Below the pieces are notes generated by a model. It worked only from the letters and a program-made list of their open reading frames with translations, had not been told where the DNA came from and did not search any database. Both the position numbers and the translations under genes were made by a program. From Frankia sp. AiPa1 (GTDB taxonomy: Bacteria; Actinomycetota; Actinomycetes; Frankiales; Frankiaceae), in NCBI RefSeq assembly GCF_023243075.1, contig NZ_JALKFZ020000168.1, positions 1 to 51,242 on the forward strand: DNA of 51,242 bases, given 5' to 3'. How positions within the stretch are numbered: position 1 is the stretch's first letter; each line of letters begins with the position of its first letter. Positions 9,381-17,788 of the stretch are shown here, in pieces.

Positions 9381-10582
9381 GCCGGGTGCTGTTTGTCGTC
9401 CCTCCGCTGACCGGGCACGTGAATCCGGCGGTGGGCGTTGCCGGTGCGCTTGCCGGACGGGGACATGAGGTCGCCCTCGCCGGGCATGCCGCGGTCATCG
9501 GCCACCTGATCCCGCCGGGCATGCGCCTGTACGCGCTGCCGGAGCTTGCCGACGAGTCCGCCCGGGCGGCCATCCTCGCCCGGTCGCACTCGCTGCGGGG
9601 GCCGGCGTCGCTGAAGTTCCTGTGGGAGGAGTTCCTGCTCCCGCTGAACACCGCGATGATCCCGGCGATCGAGCGGACCGTCGACGAGTTCCGTCCGGAC
9701 GTGCTCGTCGTCGACCAGCAGATGATCGGTGCGGCGCTGATCGCCCGGCGCCGCGGCCTGCACTGGGCCACCCTCGCGACCACCTCCGCCGAGTTCGACG
9801 ACCCGTACGGGGTGCTCGCCGGCCTCGGCCAGTGGGTCACCAGCCTGCTGCGTGACTTCCAGGTCACCCACGGCTTGTCCGAGGCCGAAGCGGACCGTGG
9901 TGACCTGCGATTCTCCGACGAGCTCGTGATCGTCTTCTCCGTCCCGGAACTGCTGCGCCGGCCGGAGGCACCCGACGGGCCGACGCTGCCACGCAACTCC
10001 ATCTTCGTCGGCAGCGCCGCCGGTGGACTGCGCGTGACGGGGGCCCCGTTTCCGTGGGAGTGGCTCGACCCGAAACGGGCCGCCGTGCTTGTCTCGCTTG
10101 GTACCGTCACGCGGGAGGCCGGCGGGCGGTTCCTGCGGGCCGCGGCGGAGGGGCTGCTGACTCTCTCCGACCGGGTGCAGGCGATCGTGGTCGCCCCGCC
10201 CGGGCTGATCGACGACCTGCGGGCATCCGATGATCTGCTGGTCACCGCGTCAGTGCCGCAGGTCGAGCTGATGGGGAGGCTGTCGGCGGTGGTCTGCCAT
10301 GCCGGGAACAACACGGTGTGCGAGGCGCTCAGCCATGGCCTACCCCTGGTGGTCGCCCCCGTCCGTGATGACCAGCCGGTCATCGCCGAACAGGTGGTCC
10401 GCAGCGGCGCCGGAGTACGGATCAAGTTCGGCCGGGCGGGCGCGCCGATCGTGCGTTCCGCGGTGAGTTCGGTCCTCGATGACCCCGCCCACCGGCGTGC
10501 CGCGGAACAGCTGCGGGACGCCTTCCGCGCCGCCGGTGGGGTCGCCACCGCCGCCGACTACATCGAGAAGCTGGTCATATGA
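9377..10582 (+). CDS. GT1-family glycosyltransferase (macrolide/glycolipid type)
   Basis: 401 residues with the two-domain GT-B layout. The N-terminal acceptor domain begins VLFVVPPLTGHVNPAVGVA with the likely catalytic base His14. The C-terminal nucleotide-sugar domain has VSLGTVTREAGG and the GT1 signature CHAGNNTVCEALSHGLPLVV followed by DDQP. This family transfers sugars from UDP- or dTDP-sugars to lipid or polyketide acceptors. The start overlaps the hydrolase stop by 4 bp (ATGA), and the next gene begins 1 bp after this stop, so it is made together with the PKS enzymes and probably glycosylates their product. Confidence 0.9.
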   Translation: MSRVLFVVPPLTGHVNPAVGVAGALAGRGHEVALAGHAAVIGHLIPPGMRLYALPELADESARAAILARSHSLRGPASLKFLWEEFLLPLNTAMIPAIERTVDEFRPDVLVVDQQMIGAALIARRRGLHWATLATTSAEFDDPYGVLAGLGQWVTSLLRDFQVTHGLSEAEADRGDLRFSDELVIVFSVPELLRRPEAPDGPTLPRNSIFVGSAAGGLRVTGAPFPWEWLDPKRAAVLVSLGTVTREAGGRFLRAAAEGLLTLSDRVQAIVVAPPGLIDDLRASDDLLVTASVPQVELMGRLSAVVCHAGNNTVCEALSHGLPLVVAPVRDDQPVIAEQVVRSGAGVRIKFGRAGAPIVRSAVSSVLDDPAHRRAAEQLRDAFRAAGGVATAADYIEKLVI

Positions 10583-10583
10583 G

Positions 10584-12455
10584 GTGAGGGGGCTGCTCGG
10601 CTGGCTGGCCATCGTCGTGTGCGTCGGGCTGATCGCCAACGCCATGCGGCTGCGTGGTCGCCTGCGGCGGCTGGAGACCATTCCCGCCTCCGGCCGGCCG
10701 GTCGACCCCCACCACGAGTTCCTCGTCGCCGCCGGGGTGCGGCTGACCGACGGCGCCCGGCGGGCGGCCAGCTATCACGCCAGCCGGGACCAGCTGGACG
10801 TCCTCGACCTGATCCCGGCCGACCTGACGGTCGAACGCGCCCTCGACGTCGCCCGGATGGTCGACACCCGCACCTACCGAACCGACCGCTGTGTGCCGGG
10901 CCGCGGCGCGTTCCAGGCGCTGCTGGTGCGTTCGGAGATCCTCGACCTGGCCAGGATCACCCCCCGTGAGGACTTCGACCCGGTCGAGCTCGTCGACCTC
11001 ACCGAACGGCTGAAGCTGTTCGCCTCCGACTCGACCGATCTCGCCGTGCTGCCCGGACTGCGAGCCGCCCGCGACGACGCGGCGATGCGGGCGCGCGTGC
11101 AGCAGCGGGTCTACCGCTTCACCCGGCGTTACCAGCTGTTCCCGTTCGTCCCTCAGGTGGCCACCGGCATCGGCCTGCACTACAACCAGGCGGCGGGGCT
11201 GGCCGCTCTCGCCCTGTTCTGGTTCCAGCCGTTCGTCGTCTGCGCCGGGCGGGTGCCGCTCAGTCCTCGCGACCTGATCCGCTCGCCGCTGGTGCGAGTC
11301 CTCGGCGGGGTGCTGTTCGTCATCGACTCGGTGCGGGCCGCGCGCACCCAGTCCGCGCGGGCCGCGGCGGCCAAGGCCGCGGGACTGCCCGCCGATCCGG
11401 CCAAACACGCCGCCCGGGCGCGCACCGCCGCCAGCCGCGACACCTACCACCGTGAGGTCCGCGCCGGCCTTGACCGTTTCCAGCGCTACGAGCGCGACGA
11501 CTGCCCGTGGTGCGGGTCGACCGAGCTGTCCGTCCGGCTCGTCGCCCCGGACATGCTGCTGCGCAAGCCCGGCGAGTTCCAGCTGGACCACTGCGAGCAC
11601 TGCGGGCACGTGTTTCTCAACCCACCGCTGAACGCCGCCGGACGGGAGTTCTACGAACGGGACCGCTATGACGGGCTGCGTGCCGACGTCGGCGAGCACG
11701 TCCTCGCGTCGATCGCCCGCGACCGGCGCGGCCAGGTCGCAGCCGTCCGGCCGTTCGTGCTGCCCCATACCTGGCTGGATGTCGGTTCCCGGCACGGGCA
11801 TGTCCCGAACGCGGCCCGCGAAATGTGGCCGGGGACGGTGTTCGACGCTGCCGACACCTCGTCCCGCCTGGCCGAGGGACTGCGCCGGGGCTGGATCGAC
11901 CACGCCTACCGCGGCTGGCTGTCCGAGATCGCCGATGTGGTCGCCGGCTACTACGACGTGATCAGTATGTTCGGCTACCTGGAAGGGTGCGAGGACCCTT
12001 CGGCCGAACTCGATGCCGTCACCAAGGCGCTGCCGACCGGTGGGCACCTGCTGTGCGAGTTGGTCAACGCCGAGTGCGTGCAGGCCCGGCTGCTCGGCCG
12101 GTTCTGGTCTGGCTGGGCGATCCCGGAACGGGCTCACTTCATCCCGGTGGACAACCTGCTCGCCGCCCTGGCCGACCGGGGGTTGCGGCCGGTACTCGTC
12201 CGCTTCGCCGCTCCGCGTGGGCCCGGGGAGCTCACCCTGGCGCTGCGTTTCGCCGTCAACGCCATCGCGCCGCGGCCAATGCCATGGCTGCGCGGGGCCG
12301 CCGGTCCCGTCGCCACGGCGTCCTGGGCGCTGATGATGACGGTCGTCAGCCCCCTGCTGGCGCTGGCCCGGGTCGTCGACCGGCTCTCTCGGCGCTACGT
12401 CCACAACCCCCGGCTGGCCAGCACCTGCCTGATCATCGCCCGCAAGGAGCTCTAG
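10584..12455 (+). CDS. Membrane-anchored SAM-methyltransferase-like protein with zinc-knuckle
   Basis: 623 residues from GTG at 10584, 1 bp after the glycosyltransferase stop. One N-terminal membrane segment (about 3-20, LLGWLAIVVCVGLIANAM) is followed by about 280 residues I do not recognise, containing a second hydrophobic stretch (AAGLAALALFWFQPFVV). Then come a four-cysteine zinc-binding site (Cys307/Cys310 in CPWCG, Cys337/Cys340 in CEHCGH) and a class I methyltransferase-like domain with motif I WLDVGSRHGHV (Asp399) and a later GGHLLCELVN. The CxxC...CxxC plus methyltransferase order is familiar from sugar and natural-product C/O-methyltransferases; the long N-terminal extension is unusual. 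It is the last gene of the operon and may modify the sugar or lipid at the membrane (inference). Confidence 0.72.
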   Translation: MRGLLGWLAIVVCVGLIANAMRLRGRLRRLETIPASGRPVDPHHEFLVAAGVRLTDGARRAASYHASRDQLDVLDLIPADLTVERALDVARMVDTRTYRTDRCVPGRGAFQALLVRSEILDLARITPREDFDPVELVDLTERLKLFASDSTDLAVLPGLRAARDDAAMRARVQQRVYRFTRRYQLFPFVPQVATGIGLHYNQAAGLAALALFWFQPFVVCAGRVPLSPRDLIRSPLVRVLGGVLFVIDSVRAARTQSARAAAAKAAGLPADPAKHAARARTAASRDTYHREVRAGLDRFQRYERDDCPWCGSTELSVRLVAPDMLLRKPGEFQLDHCEHCGHVFLNPPLNAAGREFYERDRYDGLRADVGEHVLASIARDRRGQVAAVRPFVLPHTWLDVGSRHGHVPNAAREMWPGTVFDAADTSSRLAEGLRRGWIDHAYRGWLSEIADVVAGYYDVISMFGYLEGCEDPSAELDAVTKALPTGGHLLCELVNAECVQARLLGRFWSGWAIPERAHFIPVDNLLAALADRGLRPVLVRFAAPRGPGELTLALRFAVNAIAPRPMPWLRGAAGPVATASWALMMTVVSPLLALARVVDRLSRRYVHNPRLASTCLIIARKEL

Positions 12456-12513
12456 CCCGGCCGGTGTGCTGGGGAGCTGGTCGGTTCTCAAGGAACATCT
12501 GCCGGTGGCCGCG

Positions 12514-12530
12514 TTCGAGACGCTCTCGAA
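12514..12530. repeat. Short inverted repeat between convergent genes
   Basis: TTCGAGA-CGC-TCTCGAA is a perfect 7-bp inverted repeat in the 167-nt gap between the methyltransferase-like gene and tenA, which converge. It could be a weak bidirectional terminator, but no T tract follows, so this is a guess. Confidence 0.35.
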
Positions 12531-12622
12531 ACGGCTTGACACTCCGCGGCTCGTCACCGGGCGAGCCTGATCGATGGTGCCCTGCACTGACGATGTGGTC
12601 CGTGCCTTTCCAGCGGTTCTGG

Positions 12623-13540
12623 CTACACCGGCCAGGTCTCGTGGCGCCAGGCGGCGTCCCAGAACATCCACTCGTAGCGGGCGGTCGCGAGGAAGTGCGC
12701 GCTGGCCCGTTCCCGCTCGCCAGGTGATGCCGCCGCGCCGACCCGGTCGGTGAGGGCGATGACGCGGTCCGCCACCGCCTGGAACGCCGGGTCGCCGTAG
12801 GCGGCGATCCAGCGGGCGTACAGCGGGTCGGGGGAGGACGCGGCGAGCAGTTCCGCGCCGACCCGCGCGTAGATCCAGTAGCAGGGCAGGACGGCGGCCA
12901 GCCCCTCGAGGAACGAGCCGCCGTACGCGGTTGCCAGCAGATAGCTGGTGTAGGCCCGGGTGGTCGGCCCGACCGGGTCGCCCGCCGCTACGGCCCGCGC
13001 GTCCGCGACCGCGAGCAGGTCGGCGTCCAGGCCGGACTCGGCGAGGGCCTGGCGCAGGTCGGCGTGCATGGCCTGTTCGGCGGCGACGGCCTCGGCGGCA
13101 TCGGTCGCCAGCGCCCGCACATCGGCCTCGGTCGGTGCCCTGGCCGCGCAGACCGCCAGGGCCCGCGCGTAGTCCCGCAGGTAGTACGTGTCCTGCACGA
13201 TGAAGTGGCCGAACGCCGACCGGGGCAGGCTTGCATCGGTGAGGCCGGTGAGGAAGGGATGGCGCAGGATCGCCTGGTAGATCCCCTCTGTCGACGCCCA
13301 GAGCCGTGCGGTGAACGACTGCCGTGCGGTGAACGACTGCCGTGCGGCGGGCTGCCCGCTGACAGGCTGGTCGTTGGCGGACTCGCGCTCGGCCGACGCG
13401 CTGTTGGCGGACCCGCCGCTGACCGATCCGCCGCTGACCGATCCGCCGCTGACCGGTCTGCCGGCCGGCCCGCCGCCGAGGGGTTCGCTGGGGAGGGGCT
13501 CGGTGTCGATGGGCTCGGTGCCGATGGGCATGGCGGTCAC
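12623..13540 (-). CDS. tenA: TenA-family aminopyrimidine aminohydrolase (thiaminase II type)
   Basis: 305 residues. The TenA fold covers about 75-305, with VQDTYYLRDYARAL near 115-128, the catalytic-type Cys220 in LPCYWIYARVG and Glu290 in ARYEWMFWD. These match the Cys/Glu pair of bacterial TenA, which hydrolyses aminopyrimidines in thiamin salvage. The first 75 residues are a low-complexity extension absent from ordinary TenA proteins (about 220-240 aa). It contains 15-nt and 18-nt tandem repeats. The GTG start overlaps the upstream substrate-binding-protein stop as GTGA, which supports this start despite the odd N-terminus; a downstream start after the repeats is the alternative. It is the last gene of the TPP-riboswitch operon. 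Confidence 0.88.
   Translation of the reverse strand: MTAMPIGTEPIDTEPLPSEPLGGGPAGRPVSGGSVSGGSVSGGSANSASAERESANDQPVSGQPAARQSFTARQSFTARLWASTEGIYQAILRHPFLTGLTDASLPRSAFGHFIVQDTYYLRDYARALAVCAARAPTEADVRALATDAAEAVAAEQAMHADLRQALAESGLDADLLAVADARAVAAGDPVGPTTRAYTSYLLATAYGGSFLEGLAAVLPCYWIYARVGAELLAASSPDPLYARWIAAYGDPAFQAVADRVIALTDRVGAAASPGERERASAHFLATARYEWMFWDAAWRHETWPV
13304..13457 (-). repeat. 18-nt and 15-nt in-phase tandem repeats in tenA 5' region
   Basis: Two copies of an 18-nt unit (13304-13339, encoding ARQSFT) and three copies of a 15-nt unit (13413-13457, encoding SGGSV-like pentapeptides) occur in the low-complexity N-terminal extension. Both keep the reading frame. Confidence 0.8.
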
Positions 13541-14562
13541 CTGGCCGGCAGGTACTGGTCGGTGACGACGTCCGCGGTCGCCACGGTCGTCTTGATCAGG
13601 TTCTCCTGGCGCATCCAGGCGATGAACGAGGTCCAGTCGCTGGTGTCCATCCGGCCGAAGCCGTCCGGGTTGCGCAGGAGCGGTGCGGTCGCCTTGATCA
13701 TGGTGGGGAGGAGTTTGGGGTCGTAGCCGTCGGTGACGCCGTCCAGTGCCGCGCCGGCCTTCGTGGGATCGGCGAGCACCCGGTCGTTGCCTGCGGCGGT
13801 CGCCTTGAGGAAGTCGCGGACCAGGGCGGCATAGGCCGGGTCCTTCGCGAGACGGCTGCGCCTGGCGATGATCACCAGCTCGTCGTACTGTGGCACGCCG
13901 GCCTCGGTCACCGGAATGATCTTCGGCGCGAGGTTGCGGGCGGTGAGAGTGACGCCTTCGACGTTGCGGTAGGCGCCGAGCGTCGCGTCCACCTTCTTCG
14001 AGATCATCGCGGGCAGCAGGTCGGCGCCGACGTCGATCCGGTGCATCGAGGCGGGGTCGAAGTGATTGGCCCGGGCGATGGCGTCGAGGAACGCCTCGTC
14101 GGTGCTGAGCCCCGAGGTCCCGATGGATTTGCCGGCGAGGTCCGCGGGCTTCGTGATGCCGGCCGATCCGATCGCCATGATCGAGTTGAGCGCCGTCGGG
14201 ACGAGGGCGCCCACCGCCACGACGTCAAGTTTCTGGGTCGCCCCGATGATCACTTCGGGTTCGTAGGAGATGCCCAGGTCGACGGTGCCGGTGCTGACCA
14301 GCTTCAGCGGGTCGGATGGGTCGGAGGGTGAGCGCAGGGTGACGTTCAGCCCGGCATCCCGGTAGTCCCCGTTGTCCAGTGCCGAGTACAGGGCGAGATG
14401 GTCAGGGTTGGGCTCCCAGTCGAGCAACACCGTCGTGGACCGCCGTGCCGCGCCCGAGGAGCCGCCGGAGCCGCCGGAGCCGCAGGCCGCCGTGGCGGCC
14501 AGCACGAGCGCGAGCAGGGCGGCTGTGCGCGTGGACAGCCGGCGCAGGCGCGGCGAGATCAT
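13537..14562 (-). CDS. thiY: ABC transporter substrate-binding lipoprotein, thiamin-pyrimidine type
   Basis: 341 residues. The signal peptide RTAALLALVLAATAAC puts the lipobox cysteine at Cys27, followed by a Gly/Ser linker. The mature part has the NMT1/THI5-like pattern LLDWEPNPDHLALYSALDNG and VDLGISYEPEVI typical of ThiY, which binds HMP or formylaminopyrimidine outside the membrane. It overlaps its neighbours by 4 bp on both sides (permease upstream, tenA downstream). Being cotranscribed with tenA and under a TPP riboswitch makes pyrimidine salvage for thiamin the most likely role; other NMT1-family substrates are possible. Confidence 0.88.
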   Translation of the reverse strand: MISPRLRRLSTRTAALLALVLAATAACGSGGSGGSSGAARRSTTVLLDWEPNPDHLALYSALDNGDYRDAGLNVTLRSPSDPSDPLKLVSTGTVDLGISYEPEVIIGATQKLDVVAVGALVPTALNSIMAIGSAGITKPADLAGKSIGTSGLSTDEAFLDAIARANHFDPASMHRIDVGADLLPAMISKKVDATLGAYRNVEGVTLTARNLAPKIIPVTEAGVPQYDELVIIARRSRLAKDPAYAALVRDFLKATAAGNDRVLADPTKAGAALDGVTDGYDPKLLPTMIKATAPLLRNPDGFGRMDTSDWTSFIAWMRQENLIKTTVATADVVTDQYLPAR

Positions 14563-15449
14563 CGGGAGGTCCCTTCCTGGGAGGAGTACACGGTGGCGGG
14601 CTCCGAACGGCCGACGTGGGTACGGCCGGCGTCGGCGGTTCGGGGGGCGGAGGGCCGATGCCAGGGGACGAGCAGCCGCTCGGCGGCGCCCACCAGTGCG
14701 AACACCGCCACGGACATGGCGGTGAGGAGCACGATCGCGGCGAACACCAGGGCGGACTGCAGCTGCGGCACGCCTTGGCGCATCACATGGCCGAGCCCGT
14801 CGGCGGCACCGGAGTACTCGCCGAACACCGCGCCGGTCGCCGCGTAGGCGGCCGCGAGTCGAAGCCCCGTGAACATCGACGGCAGCGCCGCCGGGAACTC
14901 GACCCGGGCGAAGATGGCCAGCCGTCCACCGTGCAGGGTGCGCATCATCGCGATCAGGCGCGGGTCGACCGAGGCGAGGCCGTCGAGTGTGCCGACGACG
15001 ACCGGGAAGAAGCAGATCAGCCCGACCAGGATCAGCTTAGGCGTGATCCCGTACCCGAAGACGATGGCGAGAATCGGCGCGATCACGACGATCGGGATCG
15101 TCTGCGAGCCGATCAGCCACGGGTACAGGGCCCGGCGAGCCGCGGCCGAGAAGTGCAGCGCGCAGCCGAGGCCAAGCCCACCGACGAGGGACAGGGCGAA
15201 GCCGAGGACGATCTCCTTGAACGTCACCCAGGTGGCGCTCGCCAGAGTGTCGTGCCAGCGCCGCACCAGCGTCGAGGCCACCTGGTCCGGCGCGGGCAGA
15301 ATGTACTCCTCGACGTGCAGCACCCGGGTGACGAACTCCCAGCCACCGAGCACGACCAGGCCGACCAGGGCGCTCTGCCACGGCACCTTCTGCCACAGTG
15401 CTCTCGGCCACAGTGCTCTCGGCCACGACGCTCTCGGAGCTCTGGTCAT
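14559..15449 (-). CDS. thiX: ABC transporter permease, thiamin-pyrimidine type
   Basis: 296 residues, BPD_transp_1/SsuC-like permease. Several membrane segments are visible (LVGLVVLGGWEFV, LGFALSLVGGLGLGCAL, IPIVVIAPILAIVFGYG, ILVGLICFFPVVVGTL, LVFAAIVLLTAMSVAVFALV). The EAA-type cytoplasmic loop appears near VEFPAALPSMFTGLRLA. The ATG overlaps the ATPase stop by 4 bp and the stop overlaps the binding-protein start by 4 bp. The N-terminus carries three 15-nt repeats (15393-15437) that encode a repeated PRALW unit. It would form the membrane channel for the HMP-type precursor. Confidence 0.88.
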   Translation of the reverse strand: MTRAPRASWPRALWPRALWQKVPWQSALVGLVVLGGWEFVTRVLHVEEYILPAPDQVASTLVRRWHDTLASATWVTFKEIVLGFALSLVGGLGLGCALHFSAAARRALYPWLIGSQTIPIVVIAPILAIVFGYGITPKLILVGLICFFPVVVGTLDGLASVDPRLIAMMRTLHGGRLAIFARVEFPAALPSMFTGLRLAAAYAATGAVFGEYSGAADGLGHVMRQGVPQLQSALVFAAIVLLTAMSVAVFALVGAAERLLVPWHRPSAPRTADAGRTHVGRSEPATVYSSQEGTSR

Positions 15450-16507
15450 CGGGTGGGCTCCGGCGCGGCGGCGCCATCCCGTGCGCCCGAGCCGTCCGAG
15501 GCTGAGTTGCTCCAGGCTGAGTTGCTCCAGGCTGGTTCGTCGTGGGTGGCCGCGGCCAGGGCCGGATCGCGGGCTCGTTCCAAGCTGGCCAGGACGGCAT
15601 CACGCAGGGCGACGAAATTCGGATCGGCGAGGCGTGCCCGCCGCGTGGCGCCGCTGGTGATGTTCGCCGCGGGCGCCACGTCGAAGGTTTCGAGGATTCG
15701 GCCGGGACGGGCTGACATCACCGCCACCCGGTCGCACAGCAGCAGTGCCTCCTCGACGTCATGGGTGACGAGCAGCACGGTGCGCGGCTCGTCGGTGAGG
15801 GTGGAACGCAGCCAGTCCTGCAGGTCGGCGCGAGTGATCGAGTCGAGCGCGCCGAACGGCTCGTCGAGCAGCAGCACCGGTTTGCCGGCAGCGAGTGTGC
15901 GCAGGAACGACACCCGTTGGCGCATCCCCCCGGACAGCGCGGCTGGTCGGTGGTCCGCGAACTCGGCCAGACCGAACCGCGCCAGCAGCGGCCACACCTG
16001 CCGGGACGCCTCCGGCCGGGACAGGCCCTGGTTCTCCAGGGGGATGCGGGCGTTGGCCAGCACACTGCGCCACGGCAGGAGGAGGTCCTGCTGCGGCATC
16101 CAGGCGCAGTGCGCGAGACGACCAGCCGCGTCGACGCGGCCGTGCACGTCCACGTGGCCGATGTCCGGCTCGTCCAGCCCACAGACGATCGACAGCAGCG
16201 TCGACTTGCCGCATCCGCTCGGACCGACGATCCCGACCCGGCGTCCGGGCTCGACCAGCAGATCGACGCCGGCGAGCGCGATCGTGTCGCCGAAGCCGCG
16301 ACGGACATTGACCAGCTCGATGCCAGGACCGAGCGGCAGCACTGGATCCGCTGCCGTGTGCCCCGTCGACGTGGTGCCTGCCGGCGCGCAGGCCGCTGGT
16401 ATGTGTTCCGATGGGGTGCGTTCCGACGGTGGGAGATCGGATGGTGCGAGTCGGGCCGGTGTGCCATCCGATGTCGATCCGGCGGCTGTGCGGCGGCGCG
16501 TGACCAC
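15446..16507 (-). CDS. thiZ: ABC transporter ATPase, thiamin-pyrimidine type
   Basis: 353 residues. Walker A is GPSGCGKS (95-102), the Q-loop Gln139, the signature LSGGM (191-195) and Walker B VLLLDE (211-216), so it should hydrolyse ATP. The family (SsuB/TauB/ThiZ) is normally about 250 residues; here about 60 residues of low-complexity sequence precede it and a Ser/Asn/Ala tail with a duplicated 15-nt unit (15501-15530) follows. The start is GTG at 16507 with GGGAG 8 nt upstream. That RBS is the 3' end of the TPP riboswitch, so translation of this first gene is the likely point of control. Confidence 0.88.
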   Translation of the reverse strand: MVTRRRTAAGSTSDGTPARLAPSDLPPSERTPSEHIPAACAPAGTTSTGHTAADPVLPLGPGIELVNVRRGFGDTIALAGVDLLVEPGRRVGIVGPSGCGKSTLLSIVCGLDEPDIGHVDVHGRVDAAGRLAHCAWMPQQDLLLPWRSVLANARIPLENQGLSRPEASRQVWPLLARFGLAEFADHRPAALSGGMRQRVSFLRTLAAGKPVLLLDEPFGALDSITRADLQDWLRSTLTDEPRTVLLVTHDVEEALLLCDRVAVMSARPGRILETFDVAPAANITSGATRRARLADPNFVALRDAVLASLERARDPALAAATHDEPAWSNSAWSNSASDGSGARDGAAAPEPTR

Positions 16508-16512
16508 GATGA

Positions 16513-16613
16513 ACTCCCTACGCCGGCATTACCCGGACAGGTTCAGGCGGTCGGCGGCGCCGGGCTGATGCCCAGCCGCCCTCTCAGCCTCCTCGGGTGG
16601 AAGCTCCCGCGTC
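16513..16613 (-). promoter_or_regulatory. TPP riboswitch (THI element)
   Basis: Read on the - strand, the region has the conserved pyrimidine-sensing segment GGCTGAGAGGG and, about 35 nt later, CCTGAACCTGTCCGGGTAAT followed by GCCGGCGTAGGGAG. These are the two strongly conserved parts of the thiamin pyrophosphate aptamer. CGGGAGC at the 5' side and the terminal GGGAG region bracket the fold. The aptamer's last bases are the RBS of the ABC ATPase gene, only 8 nt from its GTG, so ligand binding should hide the RBS and lower uptake when TPP is plentiful (known mechanism for the family; applied here by inference). Confidence 0.93.
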
Positions 16614-16622
16614 GATCGCCCA

Positions 16623-16651
16623 AAAGTACGGCACGCTCAGCCTTTCGCCAA
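16623..16651 (-). promoter_or_regulatory. Candidate promoter of the TPP-riboswitch operon
   Basis: On the - strand TTGGCG (16646-16651) and TACTTT (16623-16628) are separated by 17 nt and lie just upstream of the aptamer. Spacing and position fit a housekeeping-type promoter; the boxes match the consensus only partly. Confidence 0.45.
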
Positions 16652-16863
16652 CCCCACGACCCTGTTCGCGCACCGTGACATTCATCCACGGACCAGGCGG
16701 TCGCCCGGCCGACCGATGTGCGCCCCGGCTTCTGCCCCGGCTCCGGCTTCTGCCCCGGCTCCGGCTCCGGCTCCGGCCCGGCTCCGGCCCGGCTCCGGCC
16801 CGGCTCCGGGCCAGGATGCCGATTGCGCGCCAGACCGTCGGGGCCGGCGCGGGGCCCGTGTGA
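16652..16863. repeat. CCGGCT-type low-complexity stretch between operons
   Basis: Between the riboswitch promoter and the AbiEi-like gene end there is no convincing gene. From about 16728 to 16806 the sequence is an irregular array of CCGGCTCCGG and CCGGCTTCTGCCCCGG units that could fold into GC hairpins and may act as a terminator for the gene ending at 16864. Confidence 0.55.
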
Positions 16864-17787
16864 TCACGAGGCCAGCGCCGGACGGGAACGGGGCACGGCT
16901 GGTTGCCAGCCCCGCTGGCGCAACGCACCGGTGACGACCCGGACCGCCTGCTCCGGTGACTCCCGTACCATCCGCGTCGGCAGGCGGACGACGAGGTGGC
17001 CGGCGGCGTCGGAAGTGGCGGACGGCGCGCCGGCGCTGGTCGCCACCTCGGTGCGGACCGGCCATGGGTCGAAGCAGATCCGCAGCCTGGAGGTCGGCTC
17101 GTCGGGCGGGCCGTCCATCAGATACCGGGCGGCGGGCAGGAGATAACGCTGCTCGAGCTGGCGGAACAGGGCTTCGGTCAGCAGTGGAGCGTCGGTCTCC
17201 AGGACGTCGAGGGTCTCGGCGATCAGGGTGCGGCGGGTGATTGGCCCGCGCCGGGCCAGCGCGTCCCGCAGGCCGCGTAGCGGCACGATTCCCTGCGACA
17301 CGGCGTCGGTGAGAATCGTGACCGCCTGCGATCGCGACGGAGCCCACTCGGCCATGTCGATCACAGAGCGGCCGGGCGTCGTTCGGCGTGGATCGTGCCG
17401 TCGGTCCAGGTCGGCGGCCGTGAGGCGGGCACTGTGCCGCAGGACGACCCCCGGTGGCGCCGCGCTGCGCCGGGAGGTCGGGAGCAGGAGGGTCACCGGC
17501 GCGTCGGCGTATCCGACCAGGCCGGCGAGACGGGCCGCGCTCGCCCCGGCGAGCACCGCATCGGCGCCAACGGCCTGCACCGCCGCCCACAGGTGCGCAG
17601 GGCCGTCGGACGGGGAGAACTCGGTGAGCAGAACGCCACGGTAGGGCTGTTGCCAGCGCCCGTCGGCGAGATGCTGCCGGATCTCGGTAGGAGGGACGCC
17701 GGCGGCGACCGCATCGCGGATCGTGATGACGCCGGCCTGGTGGGTGGCGATCTCCTGCCAGGGGAGTCGGCCAGGGGTATGGGCCAT
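16864..17787 (-). CDS. AbiEi-like antitoxin-domain protein (orphan)
   Basis: 307 residues. The N-terminal part (about 8-55: IATHQAGVITIRDAVAAG, then a QHLADGRWQQPYRGVLLTE segment) matches the winged-helix start of AbiEi-type IV antitoxin proteins common in actinomycetes. A middle part (GASAARLAGLVGYADAPVTLLLP) and a C-terminal half with acidic and Arg-rich helices follow; I see no nucleotidyltransferase (AbiEii toxin) gene on either side. AbiEi proteins are DNA-binding antitoxin/transcription factors that bind inverted repeats upstream of their own gene. A perfect 8-bp inverted repeat lies directly before this start codon. Many such standalone copies have unknown roles, and so does this one. 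Confidence 0.7.
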   Translation of the reverse strand: MAHTPGRLPWQEIATHQAGVITIRDAVAAGVPPTEIRQHLADGRWQQPYRGVLLTEFSPSDGPAHLWAAVQAVGADAVLAGASAARLAGLVGYADAPVTLLLPTSRRSAAPPGVVLRHSARLTAADLDRRHDPRRTTPGRSVIDMAEWAPSRSQAVTILTDAVSQGIVPLRGLRDALARRGPITRRTLIAETLDVLETDAPLLTEALFRQLEQRYLLPAARYLMDGPPDEPTSRLRICFDPWPVRTEVATSAGAPSATSDAAGHLVVRLPTRMVRESPEQAVRVVTGALRQRGWQPAVPRSRPALAS

Positions 17788-17788
17788 G

